From positions 1 to 43,038 of the forward strand of contig NZ_JANFNY010000040.1 in the NCBI RefSeq assembly GCF_024437745.1: a stretch of DNA of 43,038 bases, given 5' to 3'. Below are positions 7,405-14,958 of this stretch, piece after piece; positions within the stretch are counted from its first letter, which is position 1; every line of letters starts with the position of its first letter. The notes beneath the pieces were generated by a model. That model saw only the letters and a program-made list of their open reading frames with translations. It ran no database searches and was not told where the DNA came from. The translations under genes were made by a program, and so were the position numbers. This DNA is from Roseomonas sp. GC11 (GTDB lineage Bacteria > Pseudomonadota > Alphaproteobacteria > Acetobacterales > Acetobacteraceae).

Positions 7405-8169
7405 ATGAGCACTGTCAGCAACCTTCTTAACCAAACTCCTATCCAAGGGCGCAAAGCGTTTTGGCGCCTGCGCATGTGCTTTCTGCTTTTCCTCCCGTTG
7501 GTCACAGCGGGCGGTGCGGCTCCGAGCCCGGCCCGACCCTATTTGGTCGCCGGACCTGCCAACCTGGTCGAAGACGCGCCGCTCTGCCGACGCTTGGCTA
7601 CCGCGCTCAACGCGGAACCGGCCGACCGCGACCTTGCCGCGCCCCGGGCTGACCCGCTTTTTGCACGATGGCAGCCGAACGACCCCGGGAATTGGCGAGC
7701 GCGGCTTACCTTCGATCCCCTGATACAGGTCGTCCGTGCCGATATTCTTGGTGAGGGGCAACCACGTCGTGTGTATCGCGTAAACAATCCGTTCGTGCCG
7801 TACGATCCCGTCCAGATCCTGGTTTTCATGCGCGACGACGCTGAGCCCCTGCCGCAGGAAAGCCGGGCAGGGCCATCGGTGTGGGCGGAAGCGTTTGCAA
7901 GCGGGCGAATGATCGACGCGTCGAACGTGCTGTTTGGCCCGGAGGATCAGACCATTCAGCATTTCATCGCTCGCAATCCGCCCGCAGCAACCGCGGCCGG
8001 GCGTCGCTTTGGTCGGGCTTTTCGACGTACGGATGCCGAGGACTTGGTTCTACTGGACAGCGGGCGCGTGCTTTACCTGTCCGTGAGCACCAAGGACCGC
8101 GTAGCGATGCTCGCCGAGCTGCGCGCGCCGCATCCGAGGGTCGTCTGCTACCTTGCCAGCCTACGATAA
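7405..8169 (+). CDS. Secreted protein of unknown function, copy 2
   Basis: 254 residues, same length as the paralogue at 4055 and no gaps. The export signal and residues 1-113 differ at only two positions, whereas residues 114-254 differ at roughly a third of positions, with many third-codon changes as well. The conserved skeleton (VYRVN, NPFVPYDP, PLPQESRAGPSVWAEA, SGRM, DLVLL, GRVLYL, TKDR, CYLAS) shows that both copies have been under protein-level constraint. It is followed after 12 bases by the same truncated gene stub. Function unknown. Confidence 0.7.
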   Translation: MSTVSNLLNQTPIQGRKAFWRLRMCFLLFLPLVTAGGAAPSPARPYLVAGPANLVEDAPLCRRLATALNAEPADRDLAAPRADPLFARWQPNDPGNWRARLTFDPLIQVVRADILGEGQPRRVYRVNNPFVPYDPVQILVFMRDDAEPLPQESRAGPSVWAEAFASGRMIDASNVLFGPEDQTIQHFIARNPPAATAAGRRFGRAFRRTDAEDLVLLDSGRVLYLSVSTKDRVAMLAELRAPHPRVVCYLASLR

Positions 8170-8181
8170 GGGAAAGCCACC

Positions 8182-8289
8182 ATGACACAGCAGCTGACCC
8201 GCAGTTTCGGCACGGACGGCACCTACACCGCGTTTCGCAACCGCTTGATCCAAAACTGTGAAATACAAATCTCTTACATCTCGATGTAA
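8182..8289 (+). pseudogene. 5' stub of a gene interrupted by IS66 (copy 2)
   Basis: Identical in its first 23 codons to the stub at 4832 (MTQQLTRSFGTDGTYTAFRN), ending in the IS66 terminus. Confidence 0.55.
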
Positions 8290-8320
8290 CCGGGACAGCT
8301 TCGCGGGCGTGGCTGTCTGT

Positions 8321-8664
8321 TCAGGCTGGAGCGGCGGCTTGACGGACGAGATCCGGCAGCGGTGGGACGGGCGTGGCGCCTGGGACACGCAGGCGGTCGC
8401 CGTGGTGGCGGTAGAACGAGAGGCCGAGTTGCGGCAGGTCTTCATCAGGCAGAGGAGGACATCACGGGTGGTGCGGCCCTCCTCGCTCATGGTGCCGCAG
8501 GCGCGGATGTCGTTCTCCGAGCCATTGGTGTGGAGCGGGATTTCCGACCGCAGCAGCACGTGTAGCAGTTTGGCCTTGCGTCGGTGCAGGCGGGCCAGAA
8601 GGCGATCGAGGATCACTGAGCCGGTGCGGTGGGTGAAGATCCGGTCGGACCTTGCCCGGAGGAG
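8321..8664 (-). pseudogene. IS66-family transposase C-terminal fragment, copy 2
   Basis: Longer than copy 1: SDRIFTHRTGSVILDRLLAR leads into LLRSEIPLHTNGSENDIRAC and the same one-base frameshift before LGLSFYRHHGDRL. The 5' two-thirds of the transposase are absent. Bases 8665-8924 beyond it contain no gene I can support; there is a small inverted repeat (CGGTTTC/GAAACCG near 8735-8765) of unknown meaning. Confidence 0.8.
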
Positions 8665-8924
8665 ATTATTGGGAATTTCGCGCGCTCGCTCGTCGCGCAT
8701 CCCGTCCCCCAGAGAGAGTTCGCCCCCGGTTTCATTCCCCACACCATTCCCCTCCGGCGAAACCGCTCTCTGCCCCGTCCGACGGCGCCAAAAAGCCCAG
8801 TTTTCAGAAGGGTTTGCCAAGACACCTTGGGAGCGGCAGGGCAGGGGAGAGCCCAAAATCGCTCTCCAAATGGCCCTTTCTCTCCGAACCTTGGGACTTG
8901 GCCCATTCACTCTACAAGGTTTAG

Positions 8925-9137
8925 AGCGCTGATTTTACTGCGTTCTGTTGGCGGCAGGGGCTGCGGAAGTTCGTGTATCGAATGCCTGGGCATTGCGAAC
9001 GGTTGGACGAGTTGCAAACCGCCGCCGCAGAGGAGCCGCGCGCCAAGCGCTTGTTTCGCGCGGGCTGTGCCCTGGATAGCCTGGATTATGCGCCGATAAG
9101 GGTAGCCCTTGCTGAGATTGCAGGCGGCTGGCCGTAG
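8925..9137 (+). pseudogene. C-terminal fragment of an unrecognised gene
   Basis: A 70-codon frame opens after a TAG at 8922 and has no evident start. It reads GLRKFVYRMPGHCERLDELQ and ends ALAEIAGGWP. The last 60 bases are part of the 82-bp repeat found again at 10785. Removing one T at about 9111 would restore the frame of that repeat (ALARLQAAGRRADFVVK) and carry the reading to the next gene, so this end is probably frameshifted. Family unknown. Confidence 0.4.
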
Positions 9138-9158
9138 AGCAGATTTCGTTGTAAAAAC
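9077..9158 (+). repeat. 82-bp direct repeat, left copy
   Basis: About 80% identical by eye to 10785-10866 with one-base indels (shared blocks include TATGCGCCGAYAAGG or similar, AGCCCTTGC, TTTCGTTG). The two copies bracket the DUF4261-like/Imm11-like gene pair. Confidence 0.7.
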
Positions 9159-9167
9159 GGATCGCCC

Positions 9168-9962
9168 ATGATGAATCGACCCATGGCGATGATCCTTTTG
9201 CGTTCCGCGACATCCAGCCTGGAGGCCGAGGTCGTTGCCGCAGCCCTCTCTGCCCGTTTCGCGGGGGAGCCGATTTGGCGCGCCCTGCCGGGTTCAGAGC
9301 CAGGCGGCCCCGCTCTGATGGCGCATGCCGGGCAGACCTTCGTCGTGGCGCAGGTCGATGGGGCGGTGCCGGCTCCTCAAATCGAGGCATATGTCGCTGC
9401 GGCCTATTGGTGGCCTTCGGCGCAGCAGGAACTGGCAGACCATCAAGCGCATCTGGTTGTCAGCACCTTGGAGCAATCCGGCACCGAGACGGCGCGTGCC
9501 GCGCTCGCGGCGCGTGGGGTGTTGCGGCTTGCTGCATTGCTGGCCGAGAGGGCCGGGCCAAACGCCGTTGCAGGACTGTGGGCCAATTCGGAAACGGCGT
9601 GGCGCCCCGCCGACTTCGTGGCCCAGGCCTCTTCCGAGTTTCCTGTCAATCTCTGGATGGATCTTCGGCTGCTGCGCGGGCGCGCGCCGGAGGAAGTGGG
9701 CGTCGCGACGCGCGGCCTGGATCTGTTCCTGGGGCTTAATCTGGTCATGGCCCCGACAGCGATGCTGCCCCCGGAACAACTCGCGAAACGCTGCACGAGC
9801 ATCGCGCTCTACCTGATGCAGGGGGGAGACCTGCGGGATGGCGACACAATCGCGGGTGGCCAGGGCTGGCAATGGCGCGCACGGCGCCACCCGCAAGGGC
9901 CGCAGGGCGGCGCGGTCCTTGTCTTATCGGCCGAGGCCACAGCGGAGCCACAGCGCACATGA
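9168..9962 (+). CDS. DUF4261-like protein, possible immunity factor
   Basis: 264 residues, soluble, no signal peptide. The C-terminal third (GRAPEEVGVATRGLDLFLGL, then DTIAGG) resembles the DUF4261 domain; the N-terminal part is a variable alpha/beta region. My recollection is that DUF4261 proteins often occur beside secreted effectors and other immunity-type genes, but their biochemical role is unknown. The stop overlaps the start of the next gene (ATGA), so the two are co-translated. Start: ATG at 9168 or 9171; the ribosome site is weak. Confidence in the domain is moderate because it rests on pattern memory. Confidence 0.5.
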   Translation: MMNRPMAMILLRSATSSLEAEVVAAALSARFAGEPIWRALPGSEPGGPALMAHAGQTFVVAQVDGAVPAPQIEAYVAAAYWWPSAQQELADHQAHLVVSTLEQSGTETARAALAARGVLRLAALLAERAGPNAVAGLWANSETAWRPADFVAQASSEFPVNLWMDLRLLRGRAPEEVGVATRGLDLFLGLNLVMAPTAMLPPEQLAKRCTSIALYLMQGGDLRDGDTIAGGQGWQWRARRHPQGPQGGAVLVLSAEATAEPQRT

Positions 9963-10777
9963 GTATTCGCCGAGATGCCTATGAGGCGCTGTGCCAGGCG
10001 CGGGACGCCCTGGATGCGGGGCCGCCGGACGGAGATGAGCATAGCTTGCTCCACAGGGCGTATCTCAAGGCCCGTCTGGAGCAATACAGGCGCGCCGAAT
10101 CACGGCGCCCTGTGATCGATCCCGTGCCGGCGATGAATCGCCGCTTCTTCACCACGAGTACGATGTGGGATAAGGCCGAATTTCTGACGACCCCACCCAG
10201 GGAATGGTATGTGAGTGGCCGCGGGCGGGGCTGGGACGAGGTGCGCAGCTTGCCCAAGCCGCAACTGCGCGTCGGCGCCGGGATGTCGTTCCACAGAATA
10301 CCGCCGCTGCTTGATACCGTTGTCGTCAGGGGGACGCATATCCTATCCCGGCCTCTGCTGGAGATCTGGCAGCGCTTCGATCCCGAGGCTCTCGATATCC
10401 TGCCGATCGCGCTGGAAGGGAGGCGGAAGCAGCCCGTAGCGCAGGAGTATTTCTTCGTGGACATCGTCCGGCGGCTTCCTGCCTTTGATCTCGATGCGAT
10501 GGAGGTCTTCCTGTTCCGCCTTCCGAAGCCCCATGTGGACCGCTTCGAGCTCTTCCCGGCCCCGCAGGTCTTTGCGCTGCGCGAGGACATGCCGGTGGCA
10601 GGCGTGCATCTGTTTCGCGACGTGAATTGGGGCGACGCGTATTTCATCTCGGCGGAACTGCGCCAGGCCTGCCTTGACGCAGGGTTCACGAAGCTTCCGC
10701 TTGCGCACCCGGAAACGCCGGAAGCTGTGGCAAAAATCTCCGACCAATATTCAACGCCGGGGGTGGGCAACTCATGA
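9959..10777 (+). CDS. Imm11-like immunity protein (DUF1629 type)
   Basis: 272 residues from the ATG overlapping the upstream stop. The C-terminal half carries the layout typical of Imm11/DUF1629 proteins: LEIWQRFDPEALDILPI, EYFFVDIVRRLPAFD, then GVHLFRDVNWGDAYFISAEL with ACLDAGFTKLPL. These are immunity proteins of polymorphic toxin systems and usually sit directly beside a toxin gene. No toxin is recognisable here; the next frame overlaps again by ATGA and is truncated. Cytoplasmic, no signal. An alternative is a generic DUF1629 protein with no immunity role. Confidence 0.6.
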   Translation: MSIRRDAYEALCQARDALDAGPPDGDEHSLLHRAYLKARLEQYRRAESRRPVIDPVPAMNRRFFTTSTMWDKAEFLTTPPREWYVSGRGRGWDEVRSLPKPQLRVGAGMSFHRIPPLLDTVVVRGTHILSRPLLEIWQRFDPEALDILPIALEGRRKQPVAQEYFFVDIVRRLPAFDLDAMEVFLFRLPKPHVDRFELFPAPQVFALREDMPVAGVHLFRDVNWGDAYFISAELRQACLDAGFTKLPLAHPETPEAVAKISDQYSTPGVGNS

Positions 10778-10938
10778 CTGCTTTTAGCCCGGATGATGCG
10801 CCGACAAGGGCAGCCCTTGCGAGATTGCGGGCGGTTGGCCGCACAGCGGGTTTCGTTGCGAAAAACTGCGCACTGGCGTGTCTTGTCGACCTTTCAAGAA
10901 AATTCAGCGGCTTGCCCTGGATCGGCTTCAGCCCGTGA
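10774..10938 (+). pseudogene. Truncated third cistron behind the Imm11-like gene
   Basis: Begins MTAFSPDDAPTRAALARLRA at an ATGA overlap with the previous stop and runs 54 codons. Its first 26 codons are the right copy of the 82-bp repeat and match the frame-corrected end of the fragment at 8925-9137. The final portion (from about 10880) has no counterpart and may be foreign. Bases 10939-11071 hold an open but unrecognised frame (AYPHLAAGATLQRYAGAAGM) that continues into the IS481 left end. Confidence 0.4.
10785..10866 (+). repeat. 82-bp direct repeat, right copy
   Basis: See the left copy at 9077-9158. Here the repeat forms the start of a coding frame rather than the end of one. Confidence 0.7.
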
Positions 10939-11071
10939 AGGATGCGGGTTAGGCGGTCGGCGCGCAGGCCTATCCGCATCTGGCCGCCGGCGCGACGCTG
11001 CAGCGCTATGCCGGGGCGGCCGGCATGCCCGCCACCAAGCCGCTGCGCCAGGCGCCGCCGGAGAGGAAGCC

Positions 11072-11177
11072 TAACTGTCTGGTCGCGGAACATTGTTGGG
11101 ATCCGGTGGGGCTGGCGATCGTAGACTACGCCTATCGTTTCGAGCGCCTGAAGCGCGCCGTGCCGGGAGGTAGGTGA
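11072..11177 (+). other. Conserved short reading frame in the IS481 left end
   Basis: From the terminal repeat to a TGA four bases before the transposase ATG, the frame reads NCLVAEHCWDP, LAIVDY, FERL and RAVPGGR. The diverged copy at 21531-21426 keeps 26 of 34 residues and several of the base differences are synonymous third-position changes. That pattern suggests a translated leader or upstream peptide. Copy 1 has no ATG at its head; copy 2 does (ATGAACTGT). Confidence 0.45.
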
Positions 11178-12181
11178 GCCATGCACCAGATCCACCCCAA
11201 TTCCCGTACCACCCCCGCCGTCCGGGCTGAGATCGCCCGCTCTTCCGAGCCCTCCGGTGTCCTGGCTCGCCGCTTTGGGGTGAGCAGCGAGACCATCCGC
11301 AAGTGGCGCCGGCGCGGCCCGCAAGACTGCCTCGACCACTCGGCCCGGCCCCATAAGCTGCCCTGGAAGGCCACCGAGGAGGAGCGTGCCATCGTCTGCG
11401 GCCTGCGCCGGGCCACCAACTTCGCCCTCGATGACCTCACCTTCGTGGTGACCCACTTCTTGCCGCATCTGAACCGCGACAGCATCTGGCGCATCCTCAA
11501 AGCTGAGGGGTTGAGCCGCAGGCGCCCTTCCACTTCCGAGCGGCCTATCCGGGGCAAGGGCACCTTCCGGGATTATGATCTCGGCTTCGTCCACATCGAC
11601 ATCAAGCATCTGCCCAAGCTACAGACCGCCAATGGTGAGCGCCGCAAGCGCTACCTCTATGTCGCCATTGATCGCCGGTCCCGCTCCGTCCACCTGGCTG
11701 TCAAGGATGACGAGACGGAGCGCAGCGCCATCGCTTTCTTGCGCGAGGCAGCCAAGGCCTTTCCGTTCCGCCTCACCCACGTGCTGACAGACAACGGCAG
11801 TTGCTTCACACCCGCTTTTGCCAAGGTGTGCGCCGAGTTCGGCGCGGAGTATCGCCACACCCGGCCCTACCCGCCGCAGACAAATGGCATGGTAGAGAGG
11901 TTCAACGGGCGGGTCGGCAGCGAGGTGCTCGGCATCACCATCTGCTCCCATGCCCAACTGGAGCAGCTGCTGCGAGGCTTCAACGCCGCCTACAATGCCC
12001 GCCGTCAGCGCGTCCTCGACGGAAAGAGACCCAACCAAGTCGTCAAGGAACGCCTCTGGGCGCGACGAAAGCTCGCCCGACCCAAACCCGAAACACCTGA
12101 AGGCCGAGCCAGCCCAGAGGACATCGCCCGCGCACGCCTCATTGCTGAAGCTGCCAAAGAGGTTTCACAACCGGACAGTTA
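11072..12181 (+). mobile_element. IS481-family element, apparently complete
   Basis: 1110 bp bounded by imperfect 20-bp terminal inverted repeats: left TAACTGTCTGGTCGCGGAAC, right (complement) TAACTGTCCGGTTGTGAAAC, four mismatches. The transposase frame is intact. The right end supplies both the transposase stop (TAG) and, on the other strand, the TAA of the TSUP permease gene. A second, truncated relative with the same left end lies at 21290-21531. Confidence 0.85.
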
Positions 12182-12182
12182 G
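11181..12182 (+). CDS. IS481-family transposase
   Basis: 333 residues, full length for the family. An N-terminal HTH (LARRFGVSSETIRKWRRRG) is followed by an HTH_29-type second domain and the rve DDE core: FVHIDIKHLP (first Asp), HVLTDNGSCF (second Asp), QTNGMVERFNGRV (Glu). A good GGAGG lies about 11 bases before the ATG. The stop lies in the right terminal repeat. It catalyses cut-and-paste or copy-out movement of the element; no disabling mutation is seen, so the copy may be active. Confidence 0.93.
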   Translation: MHQIHPNSRTTPAVRAEIARSSEPSGVLARRFGVSSETIRKWRRRGPQDCLDHSARPHKLPWKATEEERAIVCGLRRATNFALDDLTFVVTHFLPHLNRDSIWRILKAEGLSRRRPSTSERPIRGKGTFRDYDLGFVHIDIKHLPKLQTANGERRKRYLYVAIDRRSRSVHLAVKDDETERSAIAFLREAAKAFPFRLTHVLTDNGSCFTPAFAKVCAEFGAEYRHTRPYPPQTNGMVERFNGRVGSEVLGITICSHAQLEQLLRGFNAAYNARRQRVLDGKRPNQVVKERLWARRKLARPKPETPEGRASPEDIARARLIAEAAKEVSQPDS

Positions 12183-12934
12183 GCCAGCAGCAGACTCCCT
12201 GCGACGAGAATGCTGACGCACCAGATTGCGATCCGGACCGCCGCGTCGCCCAGCAACGTGACCGCACGCGCACCGATCATCCCCCCCGCGGCACAACCCA
12301 AAGCAAGCGGCACCACGATCGCCCAGGGGACGACCGCATGCCAGATGAACACGCCGACAGAGGCGCTCGACATCACGAAGCTCAGGCGCGTGCCGAGGGC
12401 GGCGGCCGTCGAAGGCGAATGTCCATGCAGCGAGACCAGTGCACAGATCAGAAAGACGCCATAGCCCGCGCCGAAGAAGCCCGAGTACACCGCAAGTCCC
12501 AAGATGATCATGAAGCCCGCCACGCGCTGAAATCGGTTGGGCGCCCGGTTCGCCTCCCGCGGCCGGCGCGTGGCCCAGACGGTGCCGACGATGGACGCAA
12601 TCAGCAGCACCAGGACGACGTCACGCAGCCAGGCCGGGTCCATCACGGCCAGCAGCTTGGCCCCACCGATCGCCCCAGCCACACACATCGGCCATACCCA
12701 CCACGATAGGGAAACCTCGCCCTGCCGTGGCGCCCGCGCGTGTGCAATCGACCCTGTGAGGAAGGCGGCCCAAAGCGCCACCTTGACGCCAATGACGCTC
12801 TCGCCGGCCGAGACGCCGGCCAGCATCAGCAGCGGCACGCCGAGGGTGACGCCACCCCCCGCCGTGACCGCGACCACCCCGCACGGCAAGCCCATCAAGA
12901 GCATCATTACGATCTGTTGCCAGGGCAGGTCCAT
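12179..12934 (-). CDS. TSUP (TauE/SafE) family membrane permease
   Basis: 251 residues with about eight hydrophobic segments, and the N-terminal GVVAVTAGGGVTLGVPLLML plus GFFGAGYGVFL, the two Gly-rich repeats typical of TSUP/TauE proteins, which export or import sulfite, sulfoacetate and related organosulfur anions. The TAA stop is formed by the terminal repeat of the IS481 element, so the natural C-terminus may be slightly altered, although the length is normal. It is divergent from a MocR-type regulator 122 bases away, the classic arrangement for local control; TauR-like regulation of organosulfur transport is a reasonable guess only. Confidence 0.85.
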   Translation of the reverse strand: MDLPWQQIVMMLLMGLPCGVVAVTAGGGVTLGVPLLMLAGVSAGESVIGVKVALWAAFLTGSIAHARAPRQGEVSLSWWVWPMCVAGAIGGAKLLAVMDPAWLRDVVLVLLIASIVGTVWATRRPREANRAPNRFQRVAGFMIILGLAVYSGFFGAGYGVFLICALVSLHGHSPSTAAALGTRLSFVMSSASVGVFIWHAVVPWAIVVPLALGCAAGGMIGARAVTLLGDAAVRIAIWCVSILVAGSLLLA

Positions 12935-12992
12935 GCGGTGCGTCCCCCAAAGTAAGCGGCAGCCCCGGCAGGTGCGGCGGCGGGGCTACGCC

Positions 12993-13021
12993 TTGCATAG
13001 CGGCCTATCTGGATCTAATAA
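12993..13021 (+). promoter_or_regulatory. Sigma-70-type promoter for the MocR gene
   Basis: TTGCAT (12993-12998), 17 bases, TAATAA (13016-13021). The transcript start would fall near 13028, leaving about 29 bases of leader with AAGGAG at 13044-13049. Confidence 0.55.
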
Positions 13022-13056
13022 AAGCGCCACTTTTCTGAAAAATAAGGAGCCAGTTC

Positions 13057-14538
13057 ATAGACAACCCGATCCTCGGCCTGCTGGACCTGCGCCTGGGCGG
13101 CGAGGCCGGGCTGACACGCCAACTGACGGACCAGTTGCGCGCCTTGATCGCAACGGGGCGCCTCCCACAAGGCCAGAGCCTGCCATCCAGCCGCAGCCTG
13201 GCGCAGGGCCTAGGGATTTCGCGCAACACCGTGACGCAGGCGGTGGAGCAGCTTGTGGCGGAGGGCTACCTCACCCTCCTGCCGAACCGGCGCCCCCGTG
13301 TCGCATCCGACGCGGCGCTGCCGGCCGCACCCGGCCCTGGCCGCACAGCCCCGGCGGCATCACCGCAGCTTCGCTCCTCCGCCTGGGGGCGCAAGCTTGC
13401 CGGCCTCAGCTGGCCGCCAGCCGCGCAGGAGGCGCAGCCGCGCGCCTTCCAGGCCGGCATGGGCGATGAACGCGAATTCCCCCATGCCGTCTGGGGCCGG
13501 TGCCTGCGCCTGGCGGCCAGCCGCGTGCCCCGGCGCAGCGCGCGCGGTGGAAACGAGGCGTGCCTGCAACAGGCCCTGCTGGCCCACCTCGCGGCACGGC
13601 GCGGCATCCGCGCCCGGCCCGAGCAAATCCTGCTTGTTCCCTCGGCCCAGGCGGGCCTGAACCTCATCGCCCGCACCATGATGGACCCCGGCGAGGTCGC
13701 CTGGATGGAAAGTCCGGGCTATGGCGGCGCCCATGCCGCCCTGATGCTCGCCCAGGCGCGGGTCATCGGCGTACCACTGGACCCAGCCGGCCTGGTCGTT
13801 GCCAATCAGCTCGATGCGCCGCGGCTGATCTTTGTCACGCCCTCGCACCAGTATCCGACAGGCCGGCTGATGCCCGTAGCGCGGCGCCTCGCATTGCTGG
13901 CCCATGCGCGCGAGGTCGGCGCCGTGGTCGTGGAGGACGACTACGATGGCGATTTCCACTATGATGGCCGACCGGTCCCGGCCCTCGCGGGGCTCGATCC
14001 GGACGGCACGCCGCTTTATGTCGGGACCTTCTCCAAGGCTATGTCGGCCGATATCCGTGTGGGCTATCTGGTGGTTCCGGCAGCACTGCTGCCGACCTTC
14101 CAACTGGCGCAGCGCCACCTGGGCCTCTTCGTGCCCGCGGCCATGCAGGTGGCGCTGGCCGAGTTCATCGCGGGCGGGGATTTCCTCACCCACATCCGCC
14201 GCATGACCCGCCTCTACAAGGCACGCCGCGACCGGCTGGTGCAGGAGCTTGCGGCCCGGGCCGGGTCGCTTGCGGCAGAGGTGCCTGCCGGCGGCATGCA
14301 GCTTCTCGCCCGCTGCGATGCGGTCCTGGATGATGTGGCGTTGTGCCGAGCACTAGCCCGGCGGGGCGTCATCGCGCGTCCGCTCAGCGGGATGTTTTAT
14401 CACCCGAACCGGGAGCAGGGCCTCTTCCTGGGCTTCAGCGCCTGGAATGAGGAGGAGATAGCGCGGGGTGCCGCGACCATCGGTCAGGTCTTGGCAGAGT
14501 TCTCGGCGGAAATGCGCCGTCCTCCGCTCCACGGTTGA
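13057..14538 (+). CDS. MocR/PdxR-type regulator (GntR HTH + aminotransferase-like domain)
   Basis: 493 residues if translated from the ATA at 13057, which sits 7 bases after a perfect AAGGAG. The frame then reads DNPILGLLDLRLGGEAGLTR, the normal start of the family. Winged HTH: residues about 27-95 (LPSSRSLAQGLGISRNTVTQ). Fold-type I PLP domain: SPGYGG, HQYPTGRLMPVARR, the VVEDDYDGDF Asp, and GTFSKAMSADIRVGYLV with the PLP Lys. Such proteins sense PLP-linked metabolites and control neighbouring genes, here probably the divergent TSUP permease. The only other usual start downstream (TTG at 13135) would cut into the DNA-binding domain, so either ATA is used, poorly, or the start codon is mutated. 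Confidence 0.85.
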   Translation: MDNPILGLLDLRLGGEAGLTRQLTDQLRALIATGRLPQGQSLPSSRSLAQGLGISRNTVTQAVEQLVAEGYLTLLPNRRPRVASDAALPAAPGPGRTAPAASPQLRSSAWGRKLAGLSWPPAAQEAQPRAFQAGMGDEREFPHAVWGRCLRLAASRVPRRSARGGNEACLQQALLAHLAARRGIRARPEQILLVPSAQAGLNLIARTMMDPGEVAWMESPGYGGAHAALMLAQARVIGVPLDPAGLVVANQLDAPRLIFVTPSHQYPTGRLMPVARRLALLAHAREVGAVVVEDDYDGDFHYDGRPVPALAGLDPDGTPLYVGTFSKAMSADIRVGYLVVPAALLPTFQLAQRHLGLFVPAAMQVALAEFIAGGDFLTHIRRMTRLYKARRDRLVQELAARAGSLAAEVPAGGMQLLARCDAVLDDVALCRALARRGVIARPLSGMFYHPNREQGLFLGFSAWNEEEIARGAATIGQVLAEFSAEMRRPPLHG

Positions 14539-14556
14539 TCAAGACACCCCATCAGC

Positions 14557-14585
14557 GGGCCATCCCATAAATTCCTGATAGTCCC
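14557..14585. repeat. Single arm of the 103-bp MITE
   Basis: GGGCCATCCCATAAATTCCT and following TGATAGTCCC match the right arm of the copy at 19085-19187 with one mismatch. The central hairpin and the other arm are missing. Confidence 0.6.
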
Positions 14586-14587
14586 GC

Positions 14588-14899
14588 AACCTGTTGCAGG
14601 AAAACCCGGACGACCCCGCCGCAGGCCGGACAAGTTGCATGCCGACAAGGCCTATGATCATCGGCCGTTGCCGCCGCACTTGCCTCCGGCGCGAGATCAA
14701 ACATCGGATCGCACGCCGTGGCATCGAAAGCCGCCAGAGGCTGGGCAAGCATCGGTGGGTTATCGAGCGCACCTTCGCATGGATCAACCGCTTCTGCCGC
14801 CTTGCCATCCGCTACGAGCGCAGGCTCAACATGCACCATGCCCTTACCGCGCTCGCCTGCTCTCTCATCTGCCTCAACGCACTTCAGGATAGGTTTTGA
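14588..14899 (+). pseudogene. IS5-family (IS427-like) transposase C-terminal fragment
   Basis: KLHADKAYDHR is in one frame and REIKHRIARRGIESRQRLGK, HRWVIERTFAWINRF and ERRLNMHHALTALACSLICL in another, so there is a frameshift at about 14660-14675. HRWVxERTxAWxNRF contains the catalytic Glu of IS5-group transposases. Only the last 100 or so residues remain. Confidence 0.8.
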
Positions 14900-14958
14900 A
14901 AGGCGCTGTTAAAGGCGGCGTTCCTGGCGGAGCAGGATTCCCGCGCCGAGTTGCAGGG

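Larger units (their letters stand above)
7391..8597 (+). repeat. 1.2-kb segmental duplication, copy 2
   Basis: Counterpart of 4041-5245. The IS66 fragment continues past the shared end here, showing that copy 1 was shortened by the IS3 element. Confidence 0.85.

Noticed and set aside
8665-8924. Open frames on both strands between the IS66 fragment and the immunity cassette
   Set aside because: No start sites, no recognisable motifs and no consistent codon character; treated as non-coding.
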